From NCBI GenBank assembly GCA_038380435.1, contig JAWZYU010000011.1, forward strand, positions 77,993,501 to 78,057,500: a stretch of 64,000 bases of DNA, read 5' to 3'. The notes beneath the pieces are model-generated. The model did not search any database. It was not told the DNA's origin and worked only from the letters and a program-made list of their open reading frames with translations. The position numbers were made by a program, and so were the translations under genes. Positions 41,738 through 53,770 of the stretch are shown in pieces. Position 1 is the first letter of the stretch. Each line of letters begins with the position of its first letter. Origin of the DNA: Ryuthela nishihirai. Taxonomy: Eukaryota; Arthropoda; Arachnida; Araneae; Heptathelidae.

Positions 41738-43432
41738 TTACCTGGAACAGAAAGTAGACTAATTCCTCTATAATTACCATAAGAACTGTGATTACCTTTT
41801 TTGGAAACAGGAATAATAATATCCCTAGTGAAATCATTAAAACCTTTAATCATAAAAAATATTAAAAAATGAGTCATCCAAATAACACAAATATTCCTAA
41901 TTCTAAGCATTTCAGTAGTAATTTCATCTGTCCTTGCAAATTTCAGCAGTTTAAATATAGATATAGTCAAATAATTCCAGAATAGGATACAAGGCCAACA
42001 TTAAAGCCAGTAATGCATCTATCCTCATTACAAACAATAAAAATAGAACTAACCACATTGTTTACAACATCTCCAAAATGCTTAGCCCACTTAGCCATAA
42101 CAGAATCCTCGCCTTCAATTACCTTATCATGTTTATCTCAACCCTCTATGCCAGCTTGTTTCTTCCTACACAAAAGGTTAACTATCTGGTACGACTCTTT
42201 GCTGTTGTGTTGTCTAGCTGCCTCCTCTGCTTTGTTAGCCAAGCTATCAAGCCAAAATTCTTATGAGCTGTTAACTGATCCTTTACATGTTAATTAAACT
42301 ATTTGTAAAGCTGTAGGTTAGGACTAGTAGGGTGTTGATTAAATGATTCCTGCAGTTCCTTCTTTCAAAAATAACCTACAGTGACATATAGCTGAAGTAA
42401 TTTTGTCTCCTCTGTTCAATTTTACCCAAAACAGTAATTTTAGTATAAAAAAAGCCTGTTTAAACTGGTCCCATTCTATCTCCTCAACTTCAGTAGTAAG
42501 CACAATTGTCATAATAACTAAGTAAGCTTATCATGGTAAACTTTGGCTATACTGGATATTTTAGAGCTTTAGAGTTAAAGGTAAAGGCTCTTAACTTTAG
42601 CACAACATTTCTTAGCTTGAGCTGTAAGGCTTTTAACCACATACTTATCAGGCACAATTGGAATAATGATTTCTTGAATGACAATGAAACATTTGAATGA
42701 CAGACCCAAATGATTAGTAGGGTTTTTAAAGAAACTAGGTTTATTGAGAGAGAGAGAGCCAGCAAAATCAAGTAGCCCCCAAATCGCAGGCATAGGACAA
42801 AGACCTGTTCCTGTTCACCACTAAAGGCTGAAGTCACCCATGTTGGTAGGAACTTCAGACACCACCTTTACAAGGAGACCTTTTCAAGAACCCAGATCTA
42901 GATAGAAACTGACCTGCCTGAGACACATTACTCAAGTGTAGGATTGATGATGCCCAACTAGCTAAAGTAAGGATTCAGGTACCTGCAATGGCCTCTGAAC
43001 AGGATTAACCACCAGCTGATATAAGGTATCTTGTTCCTATATTCACTTGGGGCTGTTAACTCACAGGCAAATAGAAAATACAGCAGCAGATTTTCCCTCA
43101 ACAGAGAACTCCAAGATCCATAATCAAGCCCGAAGCTATGAATCAGTCTAGTTGGTATTAATGGTTAGCACCAGGACCTGTGAAATTGACCACTCTTTCA
43201 GCAGGGCAGAAAAAAATAAGAAAAAAAGTGGCCATAAATGACCAGATCAGTAGGTTACACTGATCTGGCAATCCTCCCCCTTTGTTCCTTTTCAAAAAAC
43301 AGTATCTCTTTTGAAAGGTACAAACGATTTGCACCACAAGAAGGCAGGGTCAGACATTAGGCACTAGGCTGGCCAGTTCTGGCGTCACAGGGGATTGGCA
43401 CACAGTTCTCCTTCCATTGTGTGCCTAGCTAC
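41738..43432 (-). mobile_element. RTE-type retrotransposon copy F, internally deleted
   Basis: On the minus strand, the leader and N-terminal segment run from about 43432 (GTGTGCC...CTCTTTTGAAAGG side) to GGTTTATTGAGAGAG near 42740. The sequence then jumps, with ~90 bp of unrelated sequence (42630-42715), into the post-endonuclease linker and the first part of the RT (YGNYRGISLLSVPGK near 41745). The whole endonuclease and the second half of the RT are missing. It is strongly diverged. Confidence 0.85.
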
Positions 43433-44880
43433 ATGGTGGTGCAAAAAATTTATTTGCTTTAAAAATAAATAATTTAAATAAAAACTTATGAATCTTTAAC
43501 AATAAAAGAAAATGCATGTGTGTGGCTGCCATAACTCATGAAATTGTGGTAGATGATTGAAATTGACAAGAGTGCTTCTGGTTTGCAGAATAAAATGAAG
43601 TTGAAATTTTGAAAGGGGAGCTTGCTGGAAGCAAAAATATTTACCATGCTATTCCTGTGAGAAACTGTAATCACTGTCAAATCCATTGTTGCAATTTACT
43701 GCTCTCTAACTGTGAATGCAAGACTCATAAGAAAGATAAATGTACTGTTGTTGCGTAATTTTTTTTAACCCAAAATAGGACCACACAAGGGAAACCTGAT
43801 GCAAAATTTGGGACCATTTAGTCAAGTATCTCGACATACACCTGTGGTGGACTTATCACATCCTCAGTAAGTACACCACAGGGCACCGAAATCTGGCAAA
43901 ACAAATAAAAATCTTGATAGTTGCCGAAATGAAGCCATGTGCTATGAGATTGCACACTGGCCTCCACAAAGCTGTGCAATCCTTCTTATTGAATCTTTGT
44001 GGGAAGGGTTTGGGAGGGGGGGTGGGGACAGGGGCTAACCTTTATTGCAATTAAAACAGTATATTCATCTTAAAAGTCAGACCCAAGCAGTGCTGGGTGC
44101 CATTCATCTAGTCTGTATAATAAAAGAAGATGTCTGTCTGTCTGTGGCAGCCATAATTCATCGGGAAATCAACGTACACTCTCGAAATTTTCAGAGAATG
44201 TCTCTGGTTGAGGTCCGGATTGCAGTGCCAAATTTCAGGTCGAAAGTCCAAGAGGGGGGCTTGCTAGAACCAAAAATATTTACCATTCTATTCCTACAGG
44301 AAATGAATACTATCAAATTTACTGTTGCCATTTTCTGCCCTCTAACTATGAAAGTAAAGATTTAAAATAGCATTTAAATGTTCTGCTGCAAATATGATGC
44401 CATTGCCGGATTCCCCACATTTCCAAAAGCATTATTTAGGCATTCCATTGCAGCTACGGAATTGATTTTCTAACTAAAGATGGGGTCGGACATGGGGAAC
44501 CTGTCTACGAAATTTGGGATCTTTCGGTGAAGTACATCGGGAATTACAGAATGCCAAAATCTGACAAAATAAGTTACTGGATTTGTTTGTCATGGGCTTG
44601 AGAGCATGCGCTGAGTCAGCAATGACCTTTGCAACACCGGGAAATTTTTAGTGTTCAAACTGTGATAAAATGCCAGGGGGGGGGGGGATATTCACTAACC
44701 GTTAGTGCAGGATACAACAGAATATGCAGATTAAAAGTGAGATAGGAGCTGTCACAATGTGTGTAGAAACGAAGCCACAGGCCAAGTGAGAATCTGATTT
44801 TTAAACCAATCACCGGGCAACACGGGGGATGCTGTGCAGGAAATTTGGAGCCATAGGGATCGGAGAGGTTCACAGAGCAT
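43433..44880 (+). repeat. Two diverged units of an unknown repeat (about 0.6-0.7 kb each)
   Basis: 43500-43730 and 44125-44360 share ATAAAAGAA, GCAGCCATAA-like, GGGGAGCTTGCTGGAAGCAA (GGGGGCTTGCTAGAACCAAA), AATATTTACCATNCTATTCC and CTCTAACTNTGAA in order. Later blocks GGGAAACCTGATGCAAAATT / GGGGAACCTGTCTACGAAAT (near 43789 and 44492) and GCACCGAAATCTGGCAAAAC / GCCAAAATCTGACAAAATAA also recur. A GTCTGTCTGTCTG run lies at 44148. No protein domain recognised. G tracts occur near 44014-44022 and 44677-44687. Confidence 0.6.
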
Positions 44881-46914
44881 CAAACGGATGTCAGCCAAGA
44901 CATGCTAATGACAGCTGCTGCTGAGCTAGCAGTACAACATGTGGCAACAATAGACTGGGAGCACGCCACACTGCTTGCATGTGCATCCACTCTCTAAGGA
45001 ACCATAGTCCATGAGGCTATTGAAATAATGACCTCGCCCGTCCCCATCTGCAACTGAGACACTGGAATCACCCTACACGACATGTGGAAAGAAGCTCTAA
45101 ACAGCCGTAATGTCACCACGTAGTGTCACTTCACTGAAGAGGAGCACTGTCCTTGTTCTGAAGAGCTGAGTTTTCTCCTAAAAACTTTTAACATGCAAAT
45201 AGTTTGAAGGATAAGCTTTAAAATTTTATTGCTCAATGACAGAGAATTTTAAGTTATTTTTAATATACTTTCATTTTGGGTAGTTTCAAAAATAATTATC
45301 ATTCATTTTAATCACAGTATGTATTTGAGAAACAATAAAAATAACCTCCCAAAAAAATTGCGAAGTAACAAAAGCAAACTTATATTTAAAATAAAAAAAA
45401 AATATTGTAAAGGAAGTGATCTTGTTATGGATACTTTGTACACAAATTGTTTTCATGATATTTTACATTACAGATGTTACATTACTAAGACTATTTAAAA
45501 AAAATGGTAAAAGATAAGCATCCGTGGATGACAGAAATTGATTTCTTGCTTAGGTAAGAAAGATTGTATGAACAGTATAAAAATTATCCTGGTAATATTC
45601 AAATTGAGTTGAATTACGGAAATTATTGGATGTCTGCAGAAAAAGGATGAAATATATCCATTTTATACATAAATTTCATTTTTGTGGTAGTAACTGTAGG
45701 AAACAAAGGAATATCATAAAATAATATCTTCTTTGTATTAAACAAAGGAATTTTTTTTCATGAACATGCTAATTATTCTGTTTTGGTTGATGAGATGAAC
45801 TTTAAACAAATCTAGTTTGCAGTGTAAAGGATTTAATAAATGCCATAAAAGTAACACTGTGTAGAGGACATCAGTTAAAATCTCAATTATGGGGGAAAAA
45901 TGTTACAGAGTTAAGTGAAATAACAGATTATAGTTGTACAATTTACAGCTGTAAAATTAGTGCTATATTTTAAAGCATTAGTGATCATATTTTAGCTCAA
46001 TACTTATCAGTAAACAACAAATCATTTGTGAAGCTGCACAAAAGTAGATGCCATGTCTTTACATCCCATCCAAGGGACAACATCTTTTTCCAGTCCGTTG
46101 GTGTCCCCTTTCAGACTGAAGGCAGGCAGGGAGGGGATGTAGCAGAAATATAGTTGAAGTCCAAAGTTCCTAATGTTAAAATGCAGAATTGTAATAAATG
46201 TCATCACAGGTACTTTTGAAGCTGAGAAACTTGATGTCATGGAAGAAGACTGAAAGTACTTCAGAGCCAAATATCACATGACAGTGCAGGAGTAAAGCAG
46301 AAATATCATCAGATTATTGTACATTGTGGCAATGTCGCAGAAACTGGTAGCTCATTTGACAAAATACTGTTGACATGTTGTAGTGCTTAAGTTTTTGAGG
46401 AATGTTTCTCTTCTAGGATATAGTTTACTCGTAGATAATATAGTGTTCCTTTTTCATGCAGATGATATAAGAGTCTACTAAAGTTTTATGTTTATGTAGA
46501 TGTAGGTTTGTTGTACTATTGATGTTTCAGTTTATGCCATTGAACACTTCAAACAAGCAATACTTATCTATAACAATGTCAACTTCTGTCTCAATATACA
46601 GTAGAGGACTTATAGAAAGTACATATATCAACCTCTTATTCATTTGCCGTGATGTTAACAGAACTTTGAACTGACAAAGAGAAAGACTAAAAAACTTTCT
46701 GAGTCATGCAACCATATGATGCATTTTACTGGCATTGTCAAATGTAACAATTTTGATTTTAACAGTTCAAAATTGCATAGATTTTTGAAGCTGCACTGTA
46801 CCTTACTGTTGTTGGTATTTTACTTTCTTGATGCATAGTGTGAAATCTTAATATTGCTAACATTTATAATTAAGTGGTGGAACATTTTTTATGAATCATT
46901 TTCTTTTAATGTAG
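44881..46914. other. Unassigned AT-rich DNA
   Basis: No gene, RNA or repeat identified in about 2 kb. The minus ORF at 46022-46270 has no recognisable domain. Confidence 0.45.
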
Positions 46915-47153
46915 GTAATTCCTCATCAGTTGCTAGTGTCAATAGTAATGGCATAGCTAAAACTGATCACAGTGCAGGAAAACAGAATGATGAAGTAATT
47001 TCAAATAGTGAAAAACTTAATATAATAGGTGAAACTAAAAAGAAAAAACAAAGCAAAGTAATTACAACTCAAGAACAAAAAGCTTGTTCTTCCTCAAAAA
47101 TATTTTTCAAGAGAGAAATATCTGGACAATGGATTGACATTTTTGATTTAAAG
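46915..47153 (+). CDS. Likely internal exon of an unknown host gene
   Basis: A pyrimidine-rich stretch ending TTCTTTTAATGTAG is followed by 239 open bases ending AAAG|GTAATA, a normal splice donor. The 79 complete codons give a polar, Ser/Asn-rich then Lys-rich peptide (SSSVASVNSNGIAKTDH, GETKKKKQSKVITTQEQK) ending in a more ordered stretch FFKREISGQWIDIFDLK. The KKKKQSK run could act as a nuclear localisation signal, which is inference. It enters with two bases completing a codon (phase 1) and leaves in phase 0. No family is recognised and no matching exon is certain, though 9949-10112 has the compatible phase. The lack of frame breaks, in a window where most ORFs are broken repeats, supports a host gene. 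Confidence 0.55.
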
Positions 47154-47882
47154 GTAATATCACTATTTAATTCATATTTCATTTACTCTTTGTCTTCCAT
47201 CTTGTTTTACAACAAAGTACCATAATATTATGTTCAATAAGTTGATTTTTTTTCCAAGTTATAACGTAATAAATTTAAATATACAAATTGTAAATAAAAT
47301 TGATATTTAAGGAGATTTTTAAGAACTAGTGATTAAACTGCAATAATTACTTGTGTTTGTCATATCAGACTCATAATGACCAATTTGATTCAAGATTTCA
47401 GCCACTGTTATGAATTTTCATCAAAATTTTTACTTTATTTCTGAAAATGAACAGTTAGCTCTTAAAACACAAAAATTGCATTTTCCACACCTCCCCTTGA
47501 AGGGTTAAAGTGAAAATCATTGTTGTTAATGCAAACTTCATGACATTCACATTTCACAACCAGAATTTCAAATTTCTAATATAATTGCATTGTTGCAATA
47601 TTTGTTTAAAATTTTTCAATTTTCAAATTTTTCCACTGTTAGAGGGTGCATTTATAGCTATTGGGATATTCTGAAAGCATGAATCATAATATTTCATCGA
47701 TACCTATCCAACCCAAAAAGTGTTTTTAATTTATCTCTAAAAATAAAGAAGTTAAGGGTCTACAGATAGGCAGAGAGACAGATGACAAAGTGAAAACATT
47801 AGCTTGTTTTTATGAAAATAATCTAAAAAAGGTTTCAAAGAACTATTGGGTGCTTATTTATACACAATACTTAAATGAGGTA
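47154..47882. other. AT-rich DNA, intron-like
   Basis: Follows the donor site at 47154. Nothing recognised. Confidence 0.45.
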
Positions 47883-47957
47883 TTCCTCAAGCAGCCATGA
47901 GCTATGGAGGTCCAACCAGACCATGCAATTTAGTTCTCCAAGCATGACTGTCCTGAG

Positions 47958-50900
47958 CTACATCAGCTGTATCCAGTCACTGCACATCAATTCTGACAAG
48001 GTCCTGTTTGACATTGTCTGCCCACCACATCCATGTCTCCCCCTCTTTCTGAGGCCTTTAGGCACACTGTTCATAACCCTATTCGCCAATCTATAATTAT
48101 CCATACATGCAACATGGCCAAGCCAACGGAGTCTCTCTCTGCATAATATGCTGCTTAAAGCAGGTTGCAAACTCCTTTGCCTAACCTCATCATTAGTTAC
48201 AAAGTTGAACCACCTAATGCCCATTGGGGCGGGGGTGGCTCAGTCGGTAGCGCGCCAGGCTCGTAATCTGTAGTTCCCAGGTTCGAGTCCCAGCTGGGTC
48301 AGCGTTGAGATTTATCTCCGCAAAATTCCCTGCCCTGCCCACGGTCAGTAGGGGACACCGATGGGCTTGGAAAGGCCGCCGACCGTCAGATGGGACGTTA
48401 AGCCGTGGCCCCATGTGCGGGAGAGCCATACCCTGTGCACGTTAAAGAACACGCTGGATGGCCTTGACGGGAGGCTACCATCTGTCTCCCAACAGCTGTT
48501 CCAGTGGGTCCCCTCCCCCAACCTTCTCTGAGCCTTCGGGGTCCTTGTGACCTGGCCATTTAGCCCATGGTGTGCAAAAAAGTGCCGCTCGGAGGTAAAA
48601 CAACCCAACCCTAATGCCCAAGATACTGCGTAAGCATCTGGAATTAAAAGCATCTAGTTTCCTGTTATCTTGTTTACAAAGTATGCACGTTTCACTACCA
48701 TAATTAACCCTAGAAAGAACCAAACTGTTATACAGTCTAATTTTAGTATTTAGGTATATAAGTCTACTTCTCCACACTCTCCATAGATTCTTAAAAGTCC
48801 CGGCAGCAATCCCTATTCGTCTGTTAATCTCATGTCACACATCACCATTATCTGTTACATAGCTCCCAAGGTAATTAAATTGTGACACCTGCTCAAGACT
48901 GCAACTATTCAGATGAACTGAATATCAGCCTACCTGACCAATTTTCATCATTTAGTTTTCTCTCTGTTTATAACCAAACCTACCCTACTACCAGTTTCAT
49001 CAACAGCTCGAATGAAAGAGTTCATCTCATCAACATCATTTGCCAAAAGGGCTAAATCATCAGCATAATCTAAATCAGAAATTTTCGTATATATGCAGTC
49101 CATTTAAGGCCAAAATCTTTCCCTTGCAGTGAATTTCGCATAACATAATCAATAACCAAACTAAATTGAAAAGGAGACAAAATACACCCTGCTAAACCAA
49201 TTGCTACAAGACTTACGAACTCTCACACATGACTCAGTGTTATTATAGAGAGCTTTCATTGTGTTAACTAACTTGTTTGGTATACCATATGATTTCACAA
49301 TCAACCACAAATTATGACGATCAACAGAGTCGAAAGCCTTTTTGAAATCAACAAAGCCAGCAACCAAAGGTTTCTGAAACTCTAAACATTTCTCAAGAAT
49401 CTGCCAAAGTGAAAATATCTGATCCACACATCCCTTACCACTTCTGAATCCACATTGCTCATCACATAATAATCACAATTTTAATACTATTAAACAAAAT
49501 CACACAAAGAACCTTACCTGGAACAGAAAACCCTACAGTTATCACAAGAACTGTGATCACCTTTTTTGAAAACAGGGATAATAATAGCTCTGGTAAAATC
49601 CTTAGGAACCACGCATTCCCAGCTCTAAGCATTTCCATAGCAACTTCATCTACACCTGGGGATTTATAAAGTTTAAGTTTAGAAACAGCCAAAATAACTT
49701 CAGATTGTGTTATAGGGCCAACATTAAAGCCACCAATGCATCTATCATCATCGCAAACAATGGGAATAGAACTAACCACATTGTTTAGAATATCATTGAT
49801 ATGCTCAGCCCACCTAGCCATGACAGAATCCTCACCTTCTATAACCTTACCTTGTTTATCCTTCAATCCCTGTATACCTGTCCGTTTTCTACCACACAAA
49901 ACATTACTATCTGGTATAGCTCTCTGCTGTTGTGCTGTCTAACTGCTTCCTCGGTTTTGTCAGCCAGGTCATCAAGCCAAAGATTCCTATCAGCAGCTAA
50001 CTGACCCTTTACACATTTATTAAGCTCTCTGTAATGCTTTCTATTAGGACTAGTAGGGTATTGATTAAGGACATTACTTCAGTTCTTTCTTTCTGAAATA
50101 AGTTCAAGTGCCTTATCACTCAAATAATTCTGCTTACTCTGCTCATTTTTCCCTAAAAGAGTACTGTTACTTTCCAAAAAAGCCTGTTTAAAATGGTCCC
50201 TTTCTTCTTCAACTTCAGTGGTAAGCAAACCATGACTCATAATGACTAAGTAACCTATCATGGTAAGCTTTAGCTATAACTGGGTCTTTCATATCTTCAG
50301 TATTAAAGGTAAAATTTTTAACCCTAGAACAACACTTTTTAAGTTTAAGTTGCAACACACTTTTAACAAGGTAATGGTTAGATCCAATTTCAGCTCCCCT
50401 ATATGCCCTGGTATTCCTAACAGAACTAGCCCATTTGCTGTTAATAAATAATCAATCATATTCTTATGCAGCCCATCAGGTGAAACCCATGTGTACTTAT
50501 GTATGTCGTGACGTTTGTAATAAGTGTTAGTTATTCTGAAACCTTTGAGTTTACTTACCTGTAAGAGACGTTGCCCATTGACATTGCAGCTACCAATACC
50601 AAAAGGGCCTATCACCCCTCCCCAAAGGTCAGAGTCAGTACCAACTTTGGCACTGACGTCACCTAGAACAAGAGTAATATCTTCTTTCTTGACAGAATTC
50701 AAAATATCCTGAAGTTGTCTGTAAAACCTCTCCTTCTCATTGGCATCCTCAGTGGGGGCATAACAGCAGATAACATTCAAGTCTAATGCTTGTCTGAAAT
50801 TTTGTTGTAAGGAACCTTACATTAATGCACTCATATCCTAGAAGAGCATCACTAGCATGTCTTCTGAGAAGCAGATCTGCACCTTGGAGATGCTTATTAT

Positions 50901-51054
50901 CTTCCCTTCCTGAAAAGAGAAATTTAAGATTATTTTTAAGAATCTGACCTTTATTTTTCCATCTGGTCTCTTGCAGGCTGAGAATATCTAAATTATAATG
51001 GTGGAATTCTTGTGTGAGGACATCAAGAGAAGAAGCTCTGTGCAGAGTCCTCAC
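47958..51054 (-). pseudogene. RTE copy G endonuclease-RT remnant
   Basis: Endonuclease: LDILSLQETRW (50749-51054), CCYAPTEDANEKERF, LVLGDVSAKVG and YTWVSPDGLHKNMIDYLL (50289-50780). Linker (50079-50261). RT: VDEVAMEMLRAGN and LYKSPGVDE (49462-49899), FVDFKKAFDSVDRHNLWLIV (49161-49427). The YADD region survives near 49060 (the complement of CATCAGCATAATCTAAATC). The C-terminal block is split by the SINE into 48613-48777 and 47958-48224. A deletion removes part of the RT between GNA and FLRILP (near 49612), where WMTEILN is absent, and another removes GVRQG near 49190. It is not functional. Confidence 0.88.
48224..48609 (+). mobile_element. SINE A, full length, inside RTE copy G
   Basis: tRNA-like A and B boxes, full body and tail (AACAACCCAACC). 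Flanked by an 11-bp duplication CCTAATGCCCA (48213-48223 and 48610-48620), so the insertion broke the RTE after it was already in place. Confidence 0.94.
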
Positions 51055-51965
51055 ATTCCAACTACCTATGGAGAAAAAATGGTTATGGGATGTTTAAAGA
51101 AACTATGTTTATTGAGAGAGGGAATGCCGACAATATCAAACAGCCCCCTAATCACCGACATGGGGCAAAGATTTGTTCCCCCACCACTAAAAGCTGAAAC
51201 CATCTACAGTGGTAGACTTCCTCCAATGTAGAATTTGAAGATGCCAATAGAAGCAAAGAGTTTAGGTGCCTGCAATGATCTCTACTCAGGATTATCCACC
51301 AGCTGATAAATATATCCTGTGAATCTATTCACTTGGGGCTGTCAACCCACAAACAAACAGAAAACACAGCGGAAGATTTTCCCTCCACAGAAGCCCACCA
51401 GTGCAGCAAAATCAGGATCCATAATCAAGCTCAGAGCCATAATTCCATTCAGGTTGGTATATATGATCAGCACCAGGACCTTGTGTGGTTGACCACTCCT
51501 CAGCATGGTAGAAAAAAAAGAAAAGTAGCCATAGTTGTTCAGATCAGTAGGCCACACTAATCTGGCAGCTCTCCCCTCCCGTTCACTTCCACAAGAGAAT
51601 ATCTCTTTTGAAAGGTACTAACGGTCTGCACCACGAGAAGGCGATGTCGACGTTAGGTGCTAGGTCTGGCCAGTTCTTTGCATCATCACAGGGGATTGGT
51701 GCATAGCTCTCCTTCCAGTTACTACCTATCTACCAAGGCAGGTTGGGAAAAAGTGAACAGTTTGCTGTTTTTAGGATTATCACTGATAAATACAGATTAT
51801 TATGAAATCTCGCATATAATGCACACTTGTGTATAATATGCATGCCTAATCTGGACCCAAAATTAAAGGCAAAATTGAAGTTTGTGTGTATAATACTCAT
51901 CTGTAACTTTGCCTTGCTAAAGTGCAAGTCATTGTAAGGTTCATCAACAATGCAGTGCTATTGAT

Positions 51966-52350
51966 AGTTGTTTTTTTTTTACCTCTGAGCAGCACGTTTT
52001 TGCACACCATGGGCTAAATGGCCAGGTCACATGGACCCCAAATATCAGAGAAGGTTGGGTGAGGGAACCCACTGGAACAGCTGTTGGGAGACAGATGGTA
52101 GCCTGCCATCAAACCATCCAGTGTGTTCTCTAATGTGCACAGGGTATGGCTTTCCTGTACACAAGGCCATGGCTTAATGTCCTATCTGATGGACGACGGT
52201 TTTTCCAAGCCCATCGGTGTCCTCTACTGACTGTGGGCAGGGTGTGGAATTTTGCAGAGATAAGTCTCAATGCTGACCTAGCTGGAACTCAAACCTGGGA
52301 ACTACAGATTACGAGCCTGGCATACTACTGACTGAGACACCCCCGCCCCG
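51966..52350 (-). mobile_element. SINE A, full length, inside the pogo element
   Basis: Reverse orientation, from TACCTCTGAGCAGCACGTTT to the head complement GACTGAGACACCCCCGCCCC. Flanked by an 8-bp repeat CTATTGAT (51958-51965 and 52351-52358). Confidence 0.92.
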
Positions 52351-52578
52351 CTATTGATGTTTCCAACTACAGGTGTATATATGAGGTTAATAATTTTTTC
52401 AATAAATTTGCTCTTTATGTTTTCGAGTAAATGTTGTCACACTTTGTTATAATAAAAGGCTAATTTTATTTAATAGTGTTTCTTAAGAAGGAAGCAAGGA
52501 GTCATAATTTTTTTTTCTAGCTATGACAATGCAACAGCACATTTCAATCAGTTGAAAACTGCCTAAGTTTAGACTAAA

Positions 52579-53770
52579 AAAAGATCAAAAATAAAAATTG
52601 ATGTTCTTTGTTTCTCAGATAAAAGACATAAAAAATATGCTTTAATCATTGCTAGCAAATCTTCAAAGACATTTTCACTGTCACTATTGGAAAGAAGCTC
52701 CTCCACTGCTGCTGTGTCAATGTCATTGTTGTCACCATCAAAATGCACATTGCTGTCATAGTCTTCATCAGTTGTCACCTGCCTGTCCACCACAAACATT
52801 ATCCTTGCTACCATCAGATGCATTGGAAATGAAGCATTTATGAATGCCATGCTGAATGATAGCTTGGTCTAGTTCATTTCATTCTGAGAGTATCCACTCA
52901 GTGACATCAGTGAATGTAGACTGTCCACTGGCTGTGTAGGTGTGGCTACCATCCTTTAACCACAATTTCCTTTTTCAACAGATGTCATCCTTAATTGACT
53001 TGTTCACATCCATGTCCAATGGCTACAGCAGAAAGTCATTCTGCCCTGAATGATAACAAAGTCAATTTTGATTTTCTGCATTTCTGCCTTGATAGAAGGT
53101 ATCCAGTGTAACCGAAATGAGTCAAGGACCAGCACTGAAGATTGTTTTGATAGACCACTTGGACATTTGGACTAAACATGCTTCAACCAGTTGATGATTT
53201 AACAATTTATTCATCCATTCTTTACCATGAATGTGGATGAGCACACAATGTGGAAATTTCATCACCTTTGGAATCGTAGCCAAGTATCATCATGGCATGC
53301 TTGGCTAAATGCTCGAGCTCTGGGTAAGATATAGATGTTTGCGTTGTCTTTTTGCTGAGTTCTTGCTTTCCTCATAGACCTTCTTATTTAATATAAACTG
53401 ACAGACTTCTGTAAGATCTCTGTGGCAAGAAGTTGCCTGATGGAGTACTTTTATTTTTGAAAAGTCTTCCTCTTGAACTTTTTATGAAAAGTGGCAGTTT
53501 TCTATCATCTGCTGTGCATGGTAGCATAACAGTGGTGTGACCCATGAAATGACAATTTTAATGCCTTTCATACAACAGTACAGTAGTAGAATAGGTCAAG
53601 TACCATGAGCATTTGATCCGCTTTGCCATTGTGTGCAAGGTTGTAGCTTTCTTTCTCAAACAGTTGTTTTTTTCTTTCTCAAACAGTTGATGAACTGCTG
53701 AAACTGCAGCAGTTGTTTCTTTTGGTCATCTGGAAGATGCTGTGCAATTATCGTTCATCAATGAACTGAG
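52579..53770 (-). pseudogene. pogo-type transposase remnant
   Basis: Minus-strand fragments in transposase order: HNGKADQMLMVLDLFY-like (NADQTP region near 53600), ATFHKKFKRKTF (the ...FKRKTLP region near 53475), then after the SINE B fragment a SAGP*LISVTLDTF stretch (catalytic region). Next come NDFLLQPLDMDVNKSIKDDI, TDVTEWILSE and KCFISNASDGSKDN, matching the QPLDV-NKPFK and KCGISNALDGTEDD motifs of pogo/Tigger C termini. An acidic tail NVHFDGDNNDIDTAAVEELL (52569-52850) ends it. Several stops are present, so it is not functional. Confidence 0.8.
53276..53461 (+). repeat. SINE B, diverged and internally deleted
   Basis: GGCATGCTTGGCTAA, CTCGAGCTCTGGGTAAG, ATAGATGTTTGCGTTG, AAACTGACAGACTTCTGTAA, TCTCTGTGGCAAGAAGTTGC and a T-rich end follow the SINE B order. 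About 30 bp between the A and B boxes are missing. It sits in the pogo transposase. Confidence 0.8.

Larger units (their letters stand above)
47883..51733 (-). mobile_element. RTE-type retrotransposon copy G, near full length
   Basis: Runs from the leader near 51733 to the 3' end TCCTCAAGCAGCCATGAGC near 47883, without a clear GATGAT tail and without a visible target duplication. It is closest to copy B, sharing the changed endonuclease motif, the same TTGTAAGGAACCTTACATT stretch and leader details. A SINE A insertion (48224-48609) separates the last ~340 bp. Confidence 0.92.
51790..53770 (-). mobile_element. pogo-type DNA transposon, dead, hit by two SINEs
   Basis: The 3' end near 51796 has CGCATATAATGCACACTTGT and GTATAATATGCATGCC, like the ends of pogo/Tigger elements. 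A broken pogo transposase lies at 52579-53770 on the minus strand. SINE A (51966-52350) and a SINE B fragment (53276-53461) inserted into it. The 5' end was not located. Confidence 0.75.

Noticed and set aside
46022..46270. 82-codon minus ORF as a gene
   Set aside because: No recognisable domain. The GGTGTCCCC-like string hints at a SINE fragment but is too short to assign.
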